From Chryseobacterium takakiae (GTDB taxonomy: Bacteria; Bacteroidota; Bacteroidia; Flavobacteriales; Weeksellaceae): a stretch of DNA of 64,000 nt. Positions within the stretch are counted from its first letter, which is position 1, and each line of letters starts with the position of its first letter. Positions 1-7,547 of the stretch are shown in pieces. Made by a program: the position numbers and the translations under genes. The DNA lies in contig NZ_FQVO01000009.1 in assembly GCF_900129385.1 (NCBI RefSeq), forward strand, positions 62,001 to 126,000. The letters run 5' to 3'. The notes beneath the pieces are model-generated. The model had not been told where the DNA came from, ran no database searches, and saw only the letters and a list, made by a program, of their open reading frames with translations.

Positions 1-1
1 A

Positions 2-757
2 AGTGTTTCCGGAAACGAAACGCACAAAAGAGAATTTCGTCCGCTGTTACCTATGGTGACGTTTATTGAGTTCAATAACGAAAATGATTTTGATAAAATA
101 ACGGAAAAAACGGCCTGTGTAATCATGGAAACCATTCAGGGAGCAGCAGGATTTTTAGTTCCTGATCCGGATTATTTAGTAAGATTAAAAAAAAGATGTG
201 AAGAGGTAGGCGCTTTATTAATTTTAGATGAAATACAGCCGGGATTCGGTAGAACCGGAAAACTCTTCTCATTTGAGCATTTCGGAGTGGTTCCGGATAT
301 TCTGGTTATGGGAAAAGGAATGGGCGGCGGAGTGCCGGTAGGCGCTTTTATGAGTTCTAAAAAAATCATGGAAACTCTGGCGCATTCTCCAAAGCTTGGT
401 CATATCACTACTTTTGGGGGAAACCCGCTTATTGCAGCCTCAAGTTACGCCACTCTGAAAGAAGTTCTGGAAAGCGGACTGATGAATGAAATTGATGAAA
501 AAGAACAATTATACAGAAAACTTCTCGTTCACCCTAAAATTAAAAATATTAACGGAAAAGGCTTAATGCTGGCGGTAAATCTTGGATCTCCCGACTTTAC
601 CCTTGATGTTGCCAAAAAATGTATGGAAAAAGGGCTTATTGTTTTCTGGCAACTGTACAGAAATGAATATCTCAGGATATCTCCTCCACTTACGATTTCA
701 AAGGAAGAAATTACAGAAGGCTGTAAGATTATTCTTGATGTTTTAAATGAAAATTAA
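2..757 (+). CDS. class III aminotransferase, C-terminal part
   Basis: This is the C-terminal part of a PLP-dependent class III (acetylornithine/ornithine type) aminotransferase. The frame is open from base 2 with no start codon, so the N-terminus lies upstream of the window. Seen directly: the strand and helix around LILDEIQPGFGRTGK, which carries the cofactor-binding Asp and Gln, then VMGKGMGGG, whose Lys is the expected Schiff-base residue, then TTFGGNPL. The ending ISPPLTIS is also typical of the family. The amino donor or acceptor cannot be told from this part. A hairpin follows the stop at 764-798, so it probably ends its transcript. Confidence 0.88.
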   Translation, partial: SVSGNETHKREFRPLLPMVTFIEFNNENDFDKITEKTACVIMETIQGAAGFLVPDPDYLVRLKKRCEEVGALLILDEIQPGFGRTGKLFSFEHFGVVPDILVMGKGMGGGVPVGAFMSSKKIMETLAHSPKLGHITTFGGNPLIAASSYATLKEVLESGLMNEIDEKEQLYRKLLVHPKIKNINGKGLMLAVNLGSPDFTLDVAKKCMEKGLIVFWQLYRNEYLRISPPLTISKEEITEGCKIILDVLNEN

Positions 758-763
758 ATAACG

Positions 764-798
764 GAAAGCATCGAATTTTTTCGGTGCTTTCTGCTTTA
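764..798 (+). terminator. terminator of the class III aminotransferase gene
   Basis: An 11-bp stem (764-774 with 781-791, one G-U pair) has a 6-base loop and is followed by a T-rich stretch. It starts 6 bases after the stop codon. Confidence 0.55.
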
Positions 799-1013
799 TA
801 AGATTAAAAAAAATATTCGGCTAGAGAAAAATGTCAATAAAAAAAGGATTTTGAAAAATCTTATCCGGCACCCATATTTATTGCAAAAATAAGATCATTG
901 AATTATTTAAAAATTCTGACAAATATCATGAAGATTATGTAAAAAAGTAAATACATTTTTGTGTAATAAAAAAATTAATTTATATATTGCGGGACGATTA
1001 AAACAAAGATTAT

Positions 1014-1400
1014 ATGGCGAAACATAAAGTCCATTACGAATTTCCAATGCATTGTTTATCAGAGATTTTATATGAATATCTGGCAACTGCGGAGGGGTTG
1101 TCTGAATGGTTTGCGGATGAGGTGACAGAGAAAGGGGATGACTTCTATTTTAGCTGGGGAGGCGGCCCTGCCGAAAAGGCGACTTTGATACGATATAAGC
1201 CTGAAGGTTTCGTACGTTTCAGATGGGAAGAAGATGAAGGAACGAAGCATTTCTTTGAAATGACAATCACAATCGACGATATTACTGAAGATCTGGCGCT
1301 GAATATTACAGACTTCTGCGAAGAAGGAGATGAAGAAGAAAATGCAATGTATTGGGAAAACCTTATTGAAAACCTTAGAATAAAATTGGGTGCTGCTTAA
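1014..1400 (+). CDS. START-like domain protein
   Basis: A 128-residue protein of the START/SRPBCC fold in the small form common in Bacteroidota. It is rich in acid residues, has alternating strands such as FYFSWGGGP and FVRFRWEEDE, and ends with a long helix (residues about 108-126), as the fold requires. START-like domains bind hydrophobic ligands in a cavity, but the ligand of this family is not known. It has no signal peptide or membrane segment, so it should be cytoplasmic. It lies upstream of the class IV aminotransferase-like gene but is separated from it by a terminator hairpin, so the two need not share a transcript. Confidence 0.75.
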   Translation: MAKHKVHYEFPMHCLSEILYEYLATAEGLSEWFADEVTEKGDDFYFSWGGGPAEKATLIRYKPEGFVRFRWEEDEGTKHFFEMTITIDDITEDLALNITDFCEEGDEEENAMYWENLIENLRIKLGAA

Positions 1401-1427
1401 ATGTAAGCCGTATTGCAGATAAAACTG

Positions 1428-1456
1428 ATGAACGATTTATCGTTCATTATTTTTTT
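1428..1456 (+). terminator. terminator after the START-like gene
   Basis: An 8-bp perfect stem (1428-1435 with 1440-1447) with a 4-base loop is followed by a run of T. Confidence 0.65.
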
Positions 1457-1474
1457 ATAATAAATCAGAATAAA

Positions 1475-2281
1475 TTGGAAAATCAATATTTTACATCAGG
1501 AGAATTGGATGTTAAGAACAGAGCATTTCTATCGGGAGATACAGTGAAGGTTTCATTCTTTGTAAGAGATGCAAAATTAATCATGGATGAAGAATGCTAT
1601 TTTTTTCTTATGGCCTCCATGAGAAAAATGAGAATGAATATCCCGCTTTCTTATACCTTGGAATTTTTCCAGTCTGTTTTCAATAAAGAGGTTATTGAAA
1701 GAGGTGTGAAAAACGGGATCATCAATTTTCAGGTATTCCGGAATATGGACGGAATTACCTTATCGAAATCCTCCGTGTCTTATTATTATGAAATCGTGGA
1801 AATGAACGATGTATTGTATGTTCACGAAAGACCGCTGGAGCTGGATCTGATCAAGGAGATTAATGTTAATAATAATCTTTTGAGTAATATCCGTGTTCAT
1901 AGTCCCGAAAATATTTACGGTGAAATTTACGCTCAGGAGAATGATCTTGACGACGTGATTTTCTTAAATCCGTCAAAAAGGATTGCAAGGGCAGGAACCG
2001 GGAACCTTCTGTTTCTGGAAGGTGATGTTATTAAAATTCCAAAACAGACTGAAGGGGCTTATATCTCGCCTTTAATGGAAAACTTTGTTACGTTTTTACA
2101 TAAAAATAATCTTGCAGATATTCAGGAGCATGAAATTATCGCTTTTGAGTCTCAGAAAGCGGAAGAGATTTTATTGATTTCGGAAGAAAAAGGAATATTT
2201 TCCGTTGGTAAAATAAGAAATAAAACTTTCGGAAAAAACCGTTTTTTAGAGTTAACGGAGGCTTGGAGGAAAAGTTTTTAG
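1475..2281 (+). CDS. class IV aminotransferase-like protein
   Basis: A 268-residue protein of the class IV aminotransferase (IlvE/PabC) fold. The start is a TTG, because no in-frame ATG occurs before residue 37. The C-terminal half holds DLDDVIFLNPSKRIARAGTG followed by NLLFLEGD, which matches the cofactor phosphate-binding part of the family. The Lys that forms the Schiff base in class IV enzymes should sit just before the NNNLLSN stretch (residues 132-138), but my hand alignment puts Val or Asn there; the nearest Lys is K127. It may therefore be a non-enzymatic or altered member. A strong hairpin terminator follows. Confidence 0.7.
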   Translation: MENQYFTSGELDVKNRAFLSGDTVKVSFFVRDAKLIMDEECYFFLMASMRKMRMNIPLSYTLEFFQSVFNKEVIERGVKNGIINFQVFRNMDGITLSKSSVSYYYEIVEMNDVLYVHERPLELDLIKEINVNNNLLSNIRVHSPENIYGEIYAQENDLDDVIFLNPSKRIARAGTGNLLFLEGDVIKIPKQTEGAYISPLMENFVTFLHKNNLADIQEHEIIAFESQKAEEILLISEEKGIFSVGKIRNKTFGKNRFLELTEAWRKSF

Positions 2282-2289
2282 AAATTGAC

Positions 2290-2337
2290 AAACCCGGTAA
2301 ACAACAAAAGTTCCAAAAAGTCCTTTACCGGGTTTTA
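2290..2337 (+). terminator. terminator after the class IV aminotransferase-like gene
   Basis: A 12-bp perfect inverted repeat (2290-2301 with 2324-2335), with a 22-base loop and a short T run, begins 9 bases after the stop codon. Confidence 0.6.
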
Positions 2338-2560
2338 TTCTGAATAATCAGAAATTGTATCGTTTATAGATATCCAGTGGGAATATCAAAGATTTTTGAG
2401 ACAAGATAGCGGTAGAAAGTACTGATAAAACAAGCGGTCTGATTCCTTTCATAGCGGTTAAGTTTTTGGTTATACAAATAACGGAAATAATTTGATAAAA
2501 TTGGATTTAAGATATCCTAAATATTTGTTAAAATTGATAGGCTTAAAGCTATAACCTGTT

Positions 2561-3109
2561 CTAATTGAGAGAAATGTCTTCCGGAGAGTTTGCCCAAAGC
2601 AGATATTCACCACCCAGATTCTGCATAATAGATTTCCAAAGCGTCTGATCATTCGGTAAAGTATAGTCAAGATTATAAACATCTACTACAGTCCACATTT
2701 TACGCTGAATCTCTTCGTCAAGCTGCATGGAAGTCCATCCCGAATATCCTGAAAATATTTTAATATCATTGATGCTTAACTCACTATTGAGAACGGCGCT
2801 GATGATATTTTCAATATCTTCCGTAAGGTAAAAATCCGGAGTAATTTCTATAAAATGTTCCGTTACCTTTTTGCCTTTAACGATAAAGAAAACTTTATCA
2901 TTTTCTACAGGACCGCCATCATATACTTCAATCTTAAACTCGAACATATCTTTAAATTTATCGCTCATCTGACTGTTTTTCTTATTCAGAATCAAGCCGA
3001 ATGCACCCTGCTCATTATGTTCAATGACCAATACTACCGAACGGGAAAAAATATCACCGGAAATATCAGGTGTGGAAATTAATATTTTACCTTTGTAGGA
3101 GTAATTCAT
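2561..3109 (-). CDS. YqgE/AlgH family protein
   Basis: A 182-residue YqgE/AlgH (UPF0301) protein. The start MNYSYKGKILISTP is chosen because the family begins with this GKLLISTP-type motif. The frame stays open upstream for another 105 codons, but that part is the antisense of pdxH and looks like noise. The family core is visible: ISGDIFSRSVVLVIEHNEQGAFGLILNK at the N-terminus and a VYDGGPV loop near residue 65. The cellular role is unsettled in most bacteria. Its ATG sits 3 bases after a TAAATTTG promoter box, so its mRNA is probably leaderless. It is divergent from pdxH with only 24 bases between the start codons. Confidence 0.88.
   Translation of the reverse strand: MNYSYKGKILISTPDISGDIFSRSVVLVIEHNEQGAFGLILNKKNSQMSDKFKDMFEFKIEVYDGGPVENDKVFFIVKGKKVTEHFIEITPDFYLTEDIENIISAVLNSELSINDIKIFSGYSGWTSMQLDEEIQRKMWTVVDVYNLDYTLPNDQTLWKSIMQNLGGEYLLWANSPEDISLN
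3088..3095 (+). promoter_or_regulatory. pdxH promoter box TACCTTTG
   Basis: This matches the Bacteroidota -7 consensus TAnnTTTG. It lies inside the first codons of the divergent yqgE-like gene and would start a transcript of about 30 bases before the pdxH ATG. It is a sequence match only. Confidence 0.5.
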
Positions 3110-3112
3110 ACT

Positions 3113-3120
3113 CAAATTTA
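3113..3120 (-). promoter_or_regulatory. yqgE promoter box TAAATTTG
   Basis: A TAnnTTTG match on the minus strand, followed after 3 bases by the YqgE start ATG. The predicted transcription start falls on or next to the ATG. Confidence 0.5.
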
Positions 3121-3133
3121 ATAAAAAATATTT

Positions 3134-3778
3134 ATGGAAAACCTGCACGATAAAAGAAAAGTGTACGAGAGATCCCAACTTATTGAAAGTGAGATAAAAC
3201 AAAATCCCATTGAGCAATTCAGGGATTGGTTTACCGAAGCTTCCGACAATCCGGGAATCTCTGAAGCTAATGCTATGGCGGTTTCTACAATAGAGCAAGA
3301 CGGCTGTCCGCGTACAAGAATGGTTTTGCTTAAAGCCTATACTTATGAAGGTTTTATTTTCTACACCAATTACGACAGCAGGAAAGGAAAAGCCATTGAA
3401 AAAACACATAAAGCATGTCTTCACTTTTTCTGGCCCACCCTGGAAAGACAGATTATAATTAAAGCCAGTCTGGAGCGCATTGCTGAAAATCTAAGCGACG
3501 GCTACTTTCATTCACGTCCGAAAGGCAGCCAGCTAGGTGCGGTAGTTTCACCGCAGAGTCAGGAAATTCCGGATAGAAAGTTTCTGGAACGGAAGTTAGC
3601 AGAGCTGGAAAAACAATACGAAAATACCGAGGTTCCGCGACCTGAAAACTGGGGTGGTTACATTGCAAAACCTTATGAAATAGAATTTTGGCAGGGAAGA
3701 CCAAATCGTTTGCACGACAGGATTATTTATGAATTAATTGATGGTCTGGATTGGAAGATTTCACGTTTAGCGCCTTAA
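3134..3778 (+). CDS. pdxH: pyridoxamine 5'-phosphate oxidase
   Basis: PdxH oxidises pyridoxine or pyridoxamine 5'-phosphate to PLP with FMN and oxygen, in vitamin B6 synthesis and salvage. The 214-residue length is the usual one. Visible family marks are PRTRMVLLK (FMN binding, residues about 59-67), TNYDSRKGKAI, HFFWPTLERQI, SRPKGSQLGA, then WGGYIAKPYEIEFWQG, RLHDR and the terminal RLAP. The start ATG follows a TACCTTTG promoter box located in the opposite gene. It appears to be a single-gene transcript and should be a cytoplasmic dimer. Confidence 0.95.
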   Translation: MENLHDKRKVYERSQLIESEIKQNPIEQFRDWFTEASDNPGISEANAMAVSTIEQDGCPRTRMVLLKAYTYEGFIFYTNYDSRKGKAIEKTHKACLHFFWPTLERQIIIKASLERIAENLSDGYFHSRPKGSQLGAVVSPQSQEIPDRKFLERKLAELEKQYENTEVPRPENWGGYIAKPYEIEFWQGRPNRLHDRIIYELIDGLDWKISRLAP

Positions 3779-3902
3779 TTTTTTCTGAATAACTTTGATT
3801 ACTTTCTAATCTTCAGTACCAATAATTGTAAGTAGGACTATAGCCCCGAAAACGGTGACTGAACCTCCCCAAAATGGAAGCTGAGGTTCTCGAAGCCACA
3901 AT

Positions 3903-3929
3903 AAAAAAACCTCATCATTTGATGAGGTT
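3903..3929 (-). terminator. terminator of the HU gene
   Basis: On the minus strand a hairpin with arms CCTCATCA and TGATGAGG is followed by seven T residues, 25 bases beyond the HU stop codon. Confidence 0.85.
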
Positions 3930-3953
3930 AATTTGTTTCATTAATCTGAATGA

Positions 3954-4244
3954 TTATTTTTTCTTAGCTCCTGAAACTGCGTTTGATAGATCAGCTCCCG
4001 CCTTGAATTTAGCAACTTTTTTAGCAGCAATTTTGATTGGCTTTTTAGTAGCAGGGTTAATACCTTGTCTTGCAGCTCTCTCAGCAACTGAGAAAGTACC
4101 GAATCCTACTAAAGAAACTTTTCCGTCTTTTTTCTTTAAAGTAGTCATTACATTGTTGATGAATGATTCTAAAGCAGCTTTAGCGGCAACTTTAGTGATA
4201 CCTGCATCTTTTGCGATTGCGTCGATTAATTCAGACTTGTTCAT
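3954..4244 (-). CDS. HU family DNA-binding protein
   Basis: A 96-residue histone-like HU/IHF family protein that bends and packs DNA as a dimer. It begins MNKSELIDAIAKDAG, has the conserved VGFGTFSVAERAARQG turn (residues about 46-61) and the beta-arm INPATKKPIKI, whose Pro intercalates into the minor groove. The last residues are a short Lys-rich tail. A TATATTTG promoter box at 4281-4288 gives a leader of roughly 30 bases, and a strong terminator follows. It is a single-gene transcript. Confidence 0.95.
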   Translation of the reverse strand: MNKSELIDAIAKDAGITKVAAKAALESFINNVMTTLKKKDGKVSLVGFGTFSVAERAARQGINPATKKPIKIAAKKVAKFKAGADLSNAVSGAKKK

Positions 4245-4280
4245 AATTTTTTTAATATTAAAGTTAGTTCGTTATAATAG

Positions 4281-4288
4281 CAAATATA
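4281..4288 (-). promoter_or_regulatory. HU gene promoter box TATATTTG
   Basis: TAnnTTTG match on the minus strand, 37 bases upstream of the HU start codon. Confidence 0.5.
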
Positions 4289-4632
4289 ATACTATTTTCT
4301 ATATGTGCAATTTTTTTATAAAAAAATAAGCAAATTTTTCATTTTTAACTTAATTTGGTTAAAATATGATAATTTACATTTTCACGTAAAATGTAGGATA
4401 CACGCCACTAAAATCATGCCAAATGCTTATGTATATTGACTTTATGAAAATTGGCTCATTGTTTTTTGTATTTATTAAATCCTAAATTCTATGTAAAGTA
4501 ATAATACTTTTTATTATTATTTGTCGAATTTATAATTAAAAATGATAACTATTACATTTTAATGAATTAAATGTCTGTCTCACTGATGGTTTTAAAATCA
4601 TTGCAAAAAGTCGTTTTATTGATTTTTATTAA
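4289..4632. other. AT-rich divergent intergenic region with two dyads
   Basis: This stretch between the HU and panD genes has no credible coding frame. It holds two inverted repeats with similar ends: 4375-4395 (TACATTTT, 5-base spacer, AAAATGTA) and 4554-4574 (ACATTT ... AAATGT). They may be protein-binding sites; nothing in the window shows which protein would bind. Confidence 0.35.
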
Positions 4633-4640
4633 TAAATTTG
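4633..4640 (+). promoter_or_regulatory. panD promoter box TAAATTTG
   Basis: TAnnTTTG match that ends 4 bases before the panD ATG, so the transcript is predicted to begin at the start codon. Confidence 0.5.
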
Positions 4641-4644
4641 CATT

Positions 4645-4995
4645 ATGTTAATAGAAGTTTTTAAGTCTAAGATTCACAGGGTGAGAGTTACGGCTTCTGA
4701 CCTTAATTATATCGGCAGTATTACCATAGATGAAGACCTTATTGAAGCAGCAGGTCTTGTTGTTGGAGAAAGAGTATATATCGTAAATGTAAATAACGGT
4801 GAGCGTTTTGATACTTATGTGATCAAAGGAAAAAGAAAATCCGGAGAAGTTTGTCTTAATGGGCCGGCTGCCAGAAAAGTACAGAGGGACGATATCATTA
4901 TCATTATCGCTTATGCACAAATGACTCCTGAAGAAGCCAGAGATTTTCAGCCAAAAATTGTTTTCCCGGATGAAAAAACAAATCTTTTGACGTAA
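4645..4995 (+). CDS. panD: aspartate 1-decarboxylase
   Basis: PanD converts L-aspartate to beta-alanine for pantothenate and coenzyme A synthesis. It is made as a proenzyme that cuts itself between Gly24 and Ser25 to give a pyruvoyl group; the sequence shows YIGSITID with Gly24-Ser25 exactly in place. Lys9 and the following HRVRVT, together with Tyr22, NGPAARK (residues about 72-78) and the segment DIIIIIAYA, fit the small double-psi barrel. The 116-residue length is normal. It is followed after only 3 bases by the flippase-like gene, so the two are surely cotranscribed. Confidence 0.95.
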   Translation: MLIEVFKSKIHRVRVTASDLNYIGSITIDEDLIEAAGLVVGERVYIVNVNNGERFDTYVIKGKRKSGEVCLNGPAARKVQRDDIIIIIAYAQMTPEEARDFQPKIVFPDEKTNLLT

Positions 4996-4998
4996 TCT

Positions 4999-6027
4999 AT
5001 GGAGAAAAAAACAAAAAACCCCTTAAAATCAATTCTTACAATAGTGATTTCGCTTGCTTTTGCAGGCTTTTTTTTATGGGTTGCCTTAAAAGGATTAGAC
5101 TTTAAAGTTATACAGAAATCATTGTCCAAGGCCAATTACTGGTGGGTGGCATTTGCAGCATGCTTCGGAATTGCAGCATATTGGTTCAGGGCAATACGCT
5201 GGAACCTGATGCTGGAACCGATGGGATACAAAATTTCAAACGCAAATTCACTCTGGTCGATTTCTTTTGGATATTTGATGAATCTTACCATCCCGAGAAG
5301 TGGTGAAGTCGCACGGGCAACTGCTTTGTACGGAGTGGAAAAAGTTCCCGTTGACCAGTCTTTCGGAACGATTATCCTGGAAAGAGTAGTGGATTTGGTT
5401 TGTATGCTTTGTTTTTTAGGTCTAACTCTCATTTTTAAAGGAGATGTCATTTCATCTGTTTATAAAAATTCAGGAGCTGATTTTAATCCCAATAAAATCT
5501 TTTTCATTGTAGGGACTTTATTGGTGGGTGCAATTTTGTTTTTTATATTTAAAAAAAGGCTGGCAGATATTCCAGTTTTAGATAAAATCATCAAATTTAT
5601 AGACGGGATACTCGATGGCTTAACTTCCATTTTCAAATTAAAGCAAAAAGGAAAATTCATCCTTTACACCATAGGAATCTGGGTTTCCTATTATTTTGCA
5701 GCCTATCTGGTTTGCTTCGCATTGCCGGAAACTTCGGGTTTTACTTTTGATGACGGATTTTTGATTCTTGTAGTAGGTACCTTCGGGATGATTATCCCTG
5801 CAAGCGGTGGAATCGGAGCGTTTAACCTGGCGATGAAGTACGGTTTTATGGCCTTATTTATATCCATGGGGAAAAGCGGTGAAGTGGGTGGCGAAGTAGG
5901 ATTAACCTATTCTTTCATTTCATTGCCGTTGCAGATTTTCATTATGCTGGTAATGGGATTAATTTCCATTCCGATGCTGGCGAAAGAGAGAAATAAGATC
6001 GTTGCACAAAAAGAATTTACAGAATAA
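4999..6027 (+). CDS. flippase-like membrane protein (LPG synthase TM family)
   Basis: A 342-residue polytopic membrane protein of the UPF0104 family, which also forms the membrane half of lysylphosphatidylglycerol synthases. I see about eight hydrophobic segments, starting with SILTIVISLAFAGFFLWVAL, and the family marks FRAIRWNLML (residues about 63-72), SFGYLMNLTIPRSGEVARA, GTIILERVVDLVC and IPASGGIGAFNLA. No aminoacyl-transferase domain is attached. Relatives flip or process lipids at the inner membrane, but the substrate here is unknown. It is coupled to panD (3-base gap), a pairing whose meaning is not evident. Confidence 0.82.
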   Translation: MEKKTKNPLKSILTIVISLAFAGFFLWVALKGLDFKVIQKSLSKANYWWVAFAACFGIAAYWFRAIRWNLMLEPMGYKISNANSLWSISFGYLMNLTIPRSGEVARATALYGVEKVPVDQSFGTIILERVVDLVCMLCFLGLTLIFKGDVISSVYKNSGADFNPNKIFFIVGTLLVGAILFFIFKKRLADIPVLDKIIKFIDGILDGLTSIFKLKQKGKFILYTIGIWVSYYFAAYLVCFALPETSGFTFDDGFLILVVGTFGMIIPASGGIGAFNLAMKYGFMALFISMGKSGEVGGEVGLTYSFISLPLQIFIMLVMGLISIPMLAKERNKIVAQKEFTE

Positions 6028-6115
6028 ACTAGTTTAGGTAAAAATATATTATCCGGTCGCAGAATCGGATTTTTTTATGCCTGAATAAAAGGAAGTTCTA
6101 TTCTTTAACCTGTAA

Positions 6116-6169
6116 TATGGCTGTCTTTTTTATCGTAAAATATTTTGGAAAATTCCCAAAACAGCCATA
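6116..6169. repeat. inverted repeat upstream of terD
   Basis: TATGGCTGT (6116-6124) is repeated in reverse as ACAGCCATA (6161-6169), with an inner TTTTGG/CCAAAA pair. It lies 38 bases before the TerD start and could form a leader hairpin or be an operator. Confidence 0.35.
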
Positions 6170-6206
6170 CATTAGATACAAAATACAATAAACACATCAT
6201 ACTGTT

Positions 6207-6782
6207 ATGGCAATTAATTTACAGAAAGGACAAAGAATTGATCTTGGATTCACGAAAATGACCATCGGTCTTGGATGGGATCCGAATGAAGGGATGGGAT
6301 ATGACTTTGACCTTGATGCTTCTGCAATTATGATCAATGCGGAACGAAAACTGGTAAGTGAAGAATATTTTGTTTTTTATAATAATCTAAACTCTCCCGA
6401 CGGTGCTCTTACGCATACAGGAGATGATCCGAGCGGTAAAAACAGCGACGGTGATGATGATGAATCCATTGTCATTGATCTCGAAAAAGTTGATGAGCGG
6501 GTTCAGGAAATTCTTTTTGTAGTAACCATAGAGGATTATGAAAGAAGAAAACAGAATTTCGGGCAGGTGAGAAATTCATATATTAGGATTATTGATAATC
6601 TTACCCATCAGGAAATTGCCAAATATGAGCTTGACGAAGACTTTTCCATCGAAACGGGAATTGAGTTCGGAAGACTCTACAAACGCAACGGAAACTGGAA
6701 ATTCGAAGCTTCCGGAATCGGGTACAGAGCTGATTTAGGCTTTTTCCTCGAAAAATATTACAAAGGACAAATCATAAAATAA
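6207..6782 (+). CDS. TerD family protein
   Basis: A 191-residue TerD domain protein, the calcium-binding beta-sandwich found in tellurite-resistance and stress operons. The GLGWDPNEGMGYDFDLDASA block (residues about 22-41) and the acidic GDDPSGKNSDGDDDES loop (about 72-87) match the two calcium-site regions of the family, and the C-terminal AGIGY-type motif appears as ASGIGYRADLG. No other ter gene (terA, terB, terC, terE, terZ) is next to it. Its function as a lone gene is unknown; resistance should not be assumed. A hairpin terminator follows. Confidence 0.9.
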   Translation: MAINLQKGQRIDLGFTKMTIGLGWDPNEGMGYDFDLDASAIMINAERKLVSEEYFVFYNNLNSPDGALTHTGDDPSGKNSDGDDDESIVIDLEKVDERVQEILFVVTIEDYERRKQNFGQVRNSYIRIIDNLTHQEIAKYELDEDFSIETGIEFGRLYKRNGNWKFEASGIGYRADLGFFLEKYYKGQIIK

Positions 6783-6790
6783 ACTAAATA

Positions 6791-6818
6791 AGAGGCTTCC
6801 CATAAGAAGTCTCTTTTT
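6791..6818 (+). terminator. terminator of the terD-like gene
   Basis: An 8-bp stem (6791-6798 with 6807-6814, one G-U pair) is followed by TTTTTAA. It overlaps the end of the convergent gene. Confidence 0.6.
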
Positions 6819-7422
6819 AAATTATAATAATAGAGCCCTTATAAAAATTAGTACAGTCGTAAAGATCAGAAAAGTATTGATACATTTCCGGTTGCAGAGC
6901 TAAGCCGAATCTTTTTTCCGCGTAACCTTTTTCTGCCAGAGCATAGAGAACTTTGTGATCCTGCTTTAGAAAATCGAAAAGATATTTTTCTTCACTGTTT
7001 GCCATTCCGGTAAAAAAGATTCCGTAGATCAGAAAATGCGTGAAGCTTTCAGAATTTATGATGAAAGAAAACCTGTTATCTACATAACTCTCATAATCTG
7101 CTAATATTTTAGAAAAATTTTCAGCGCATAACGGCTCAGAAATCTCGTAAAAAATATCTATTCCATGAATGAAAAGCTGGGCTTTCAGCTCTTCGGGATC
7201 CGGATGATAGCGGGATTCAAACCAGTTGAAAATGCAGATAAATTCTTCCCTTGAAAGGTTTTCTACATTATCCGCTGTTTTTCTTTTAATGATTTCCAGG
7301 CTTGCTTCTTTATCGTCTTCCATGAACGGAAGCATGCTTTTTTCTTCACTGCAAAGTTTATTGTAAAGATTGATCTTGGCGCTGACAGGATTGGTCTTAA
7401 TGAAATAGAGTCTGTCTTTCAT
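6817..7422 (-). CDS. hypothetical protein, 201 aa
   Basis: I do not recognise this protein. It is soluble, has no signal peptide, and reads as mostly helical with aromatic-rich stretches (residues about 105-150). It has no Cys/His cluster or nucleotide-binding motif that I can name. Base composition and codon use look like the core genes around it rather than the AT-rich ATPase-Toprim islet just upstream. It converges on terD and its stop lies within that gene's terminator. The start ATG at 7422 is the first in the frame. Confidence 0.6.
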   Translation of the reverse strand: MKDRLYFIKTNPVSAKINLYNKLCSEEKSMLPFMEDDKEASLEIIKRKTADNVENLSREEFICIFNWFESRYHPDPEELKAQLFIHGIDIFYEISEPLCAENFSKILADYESYVDNRFSFIINSESFTHFLIYGIFFTGMANSEEKYLFDFLKQDHKVLYALAEKGYAEKRFGLALQPEMYQYFSDLYDCTNFYKGSIIII

Positions 7423-7547
7423 AATGCTATGTAATCCCTTGTTTATTTGGTGTTTCAGTACTAAAGGTAGTGAAAAATTGTTAGAGGATGTTTTTAATTA
7501 TATAATTGAAAATAATATAAATTCTAAAATAAAATATTATATTAAAA

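Noticed and set aside
2338..2560. Search for a small gene or RNA in the gap before the YqgE gene
   Set aside because: Nothing beyond AT-rich sequence; the 70-codon minus-strand frame there overlaps YqgE in another frame.
3110..3424. N-terminal extension of the YqgE-like frame by 105 codons
   Set aside because: It is antisense to pdxH, has no family similarity, and the family start motif lies at 3109 behind a promoter box.
3874..4329. 151-codon plus-strand frame over the HU gene
   Set aside because: It is the mirror of the HU gene and its terminator; the HU protein in the opposite frame is unmistakable.
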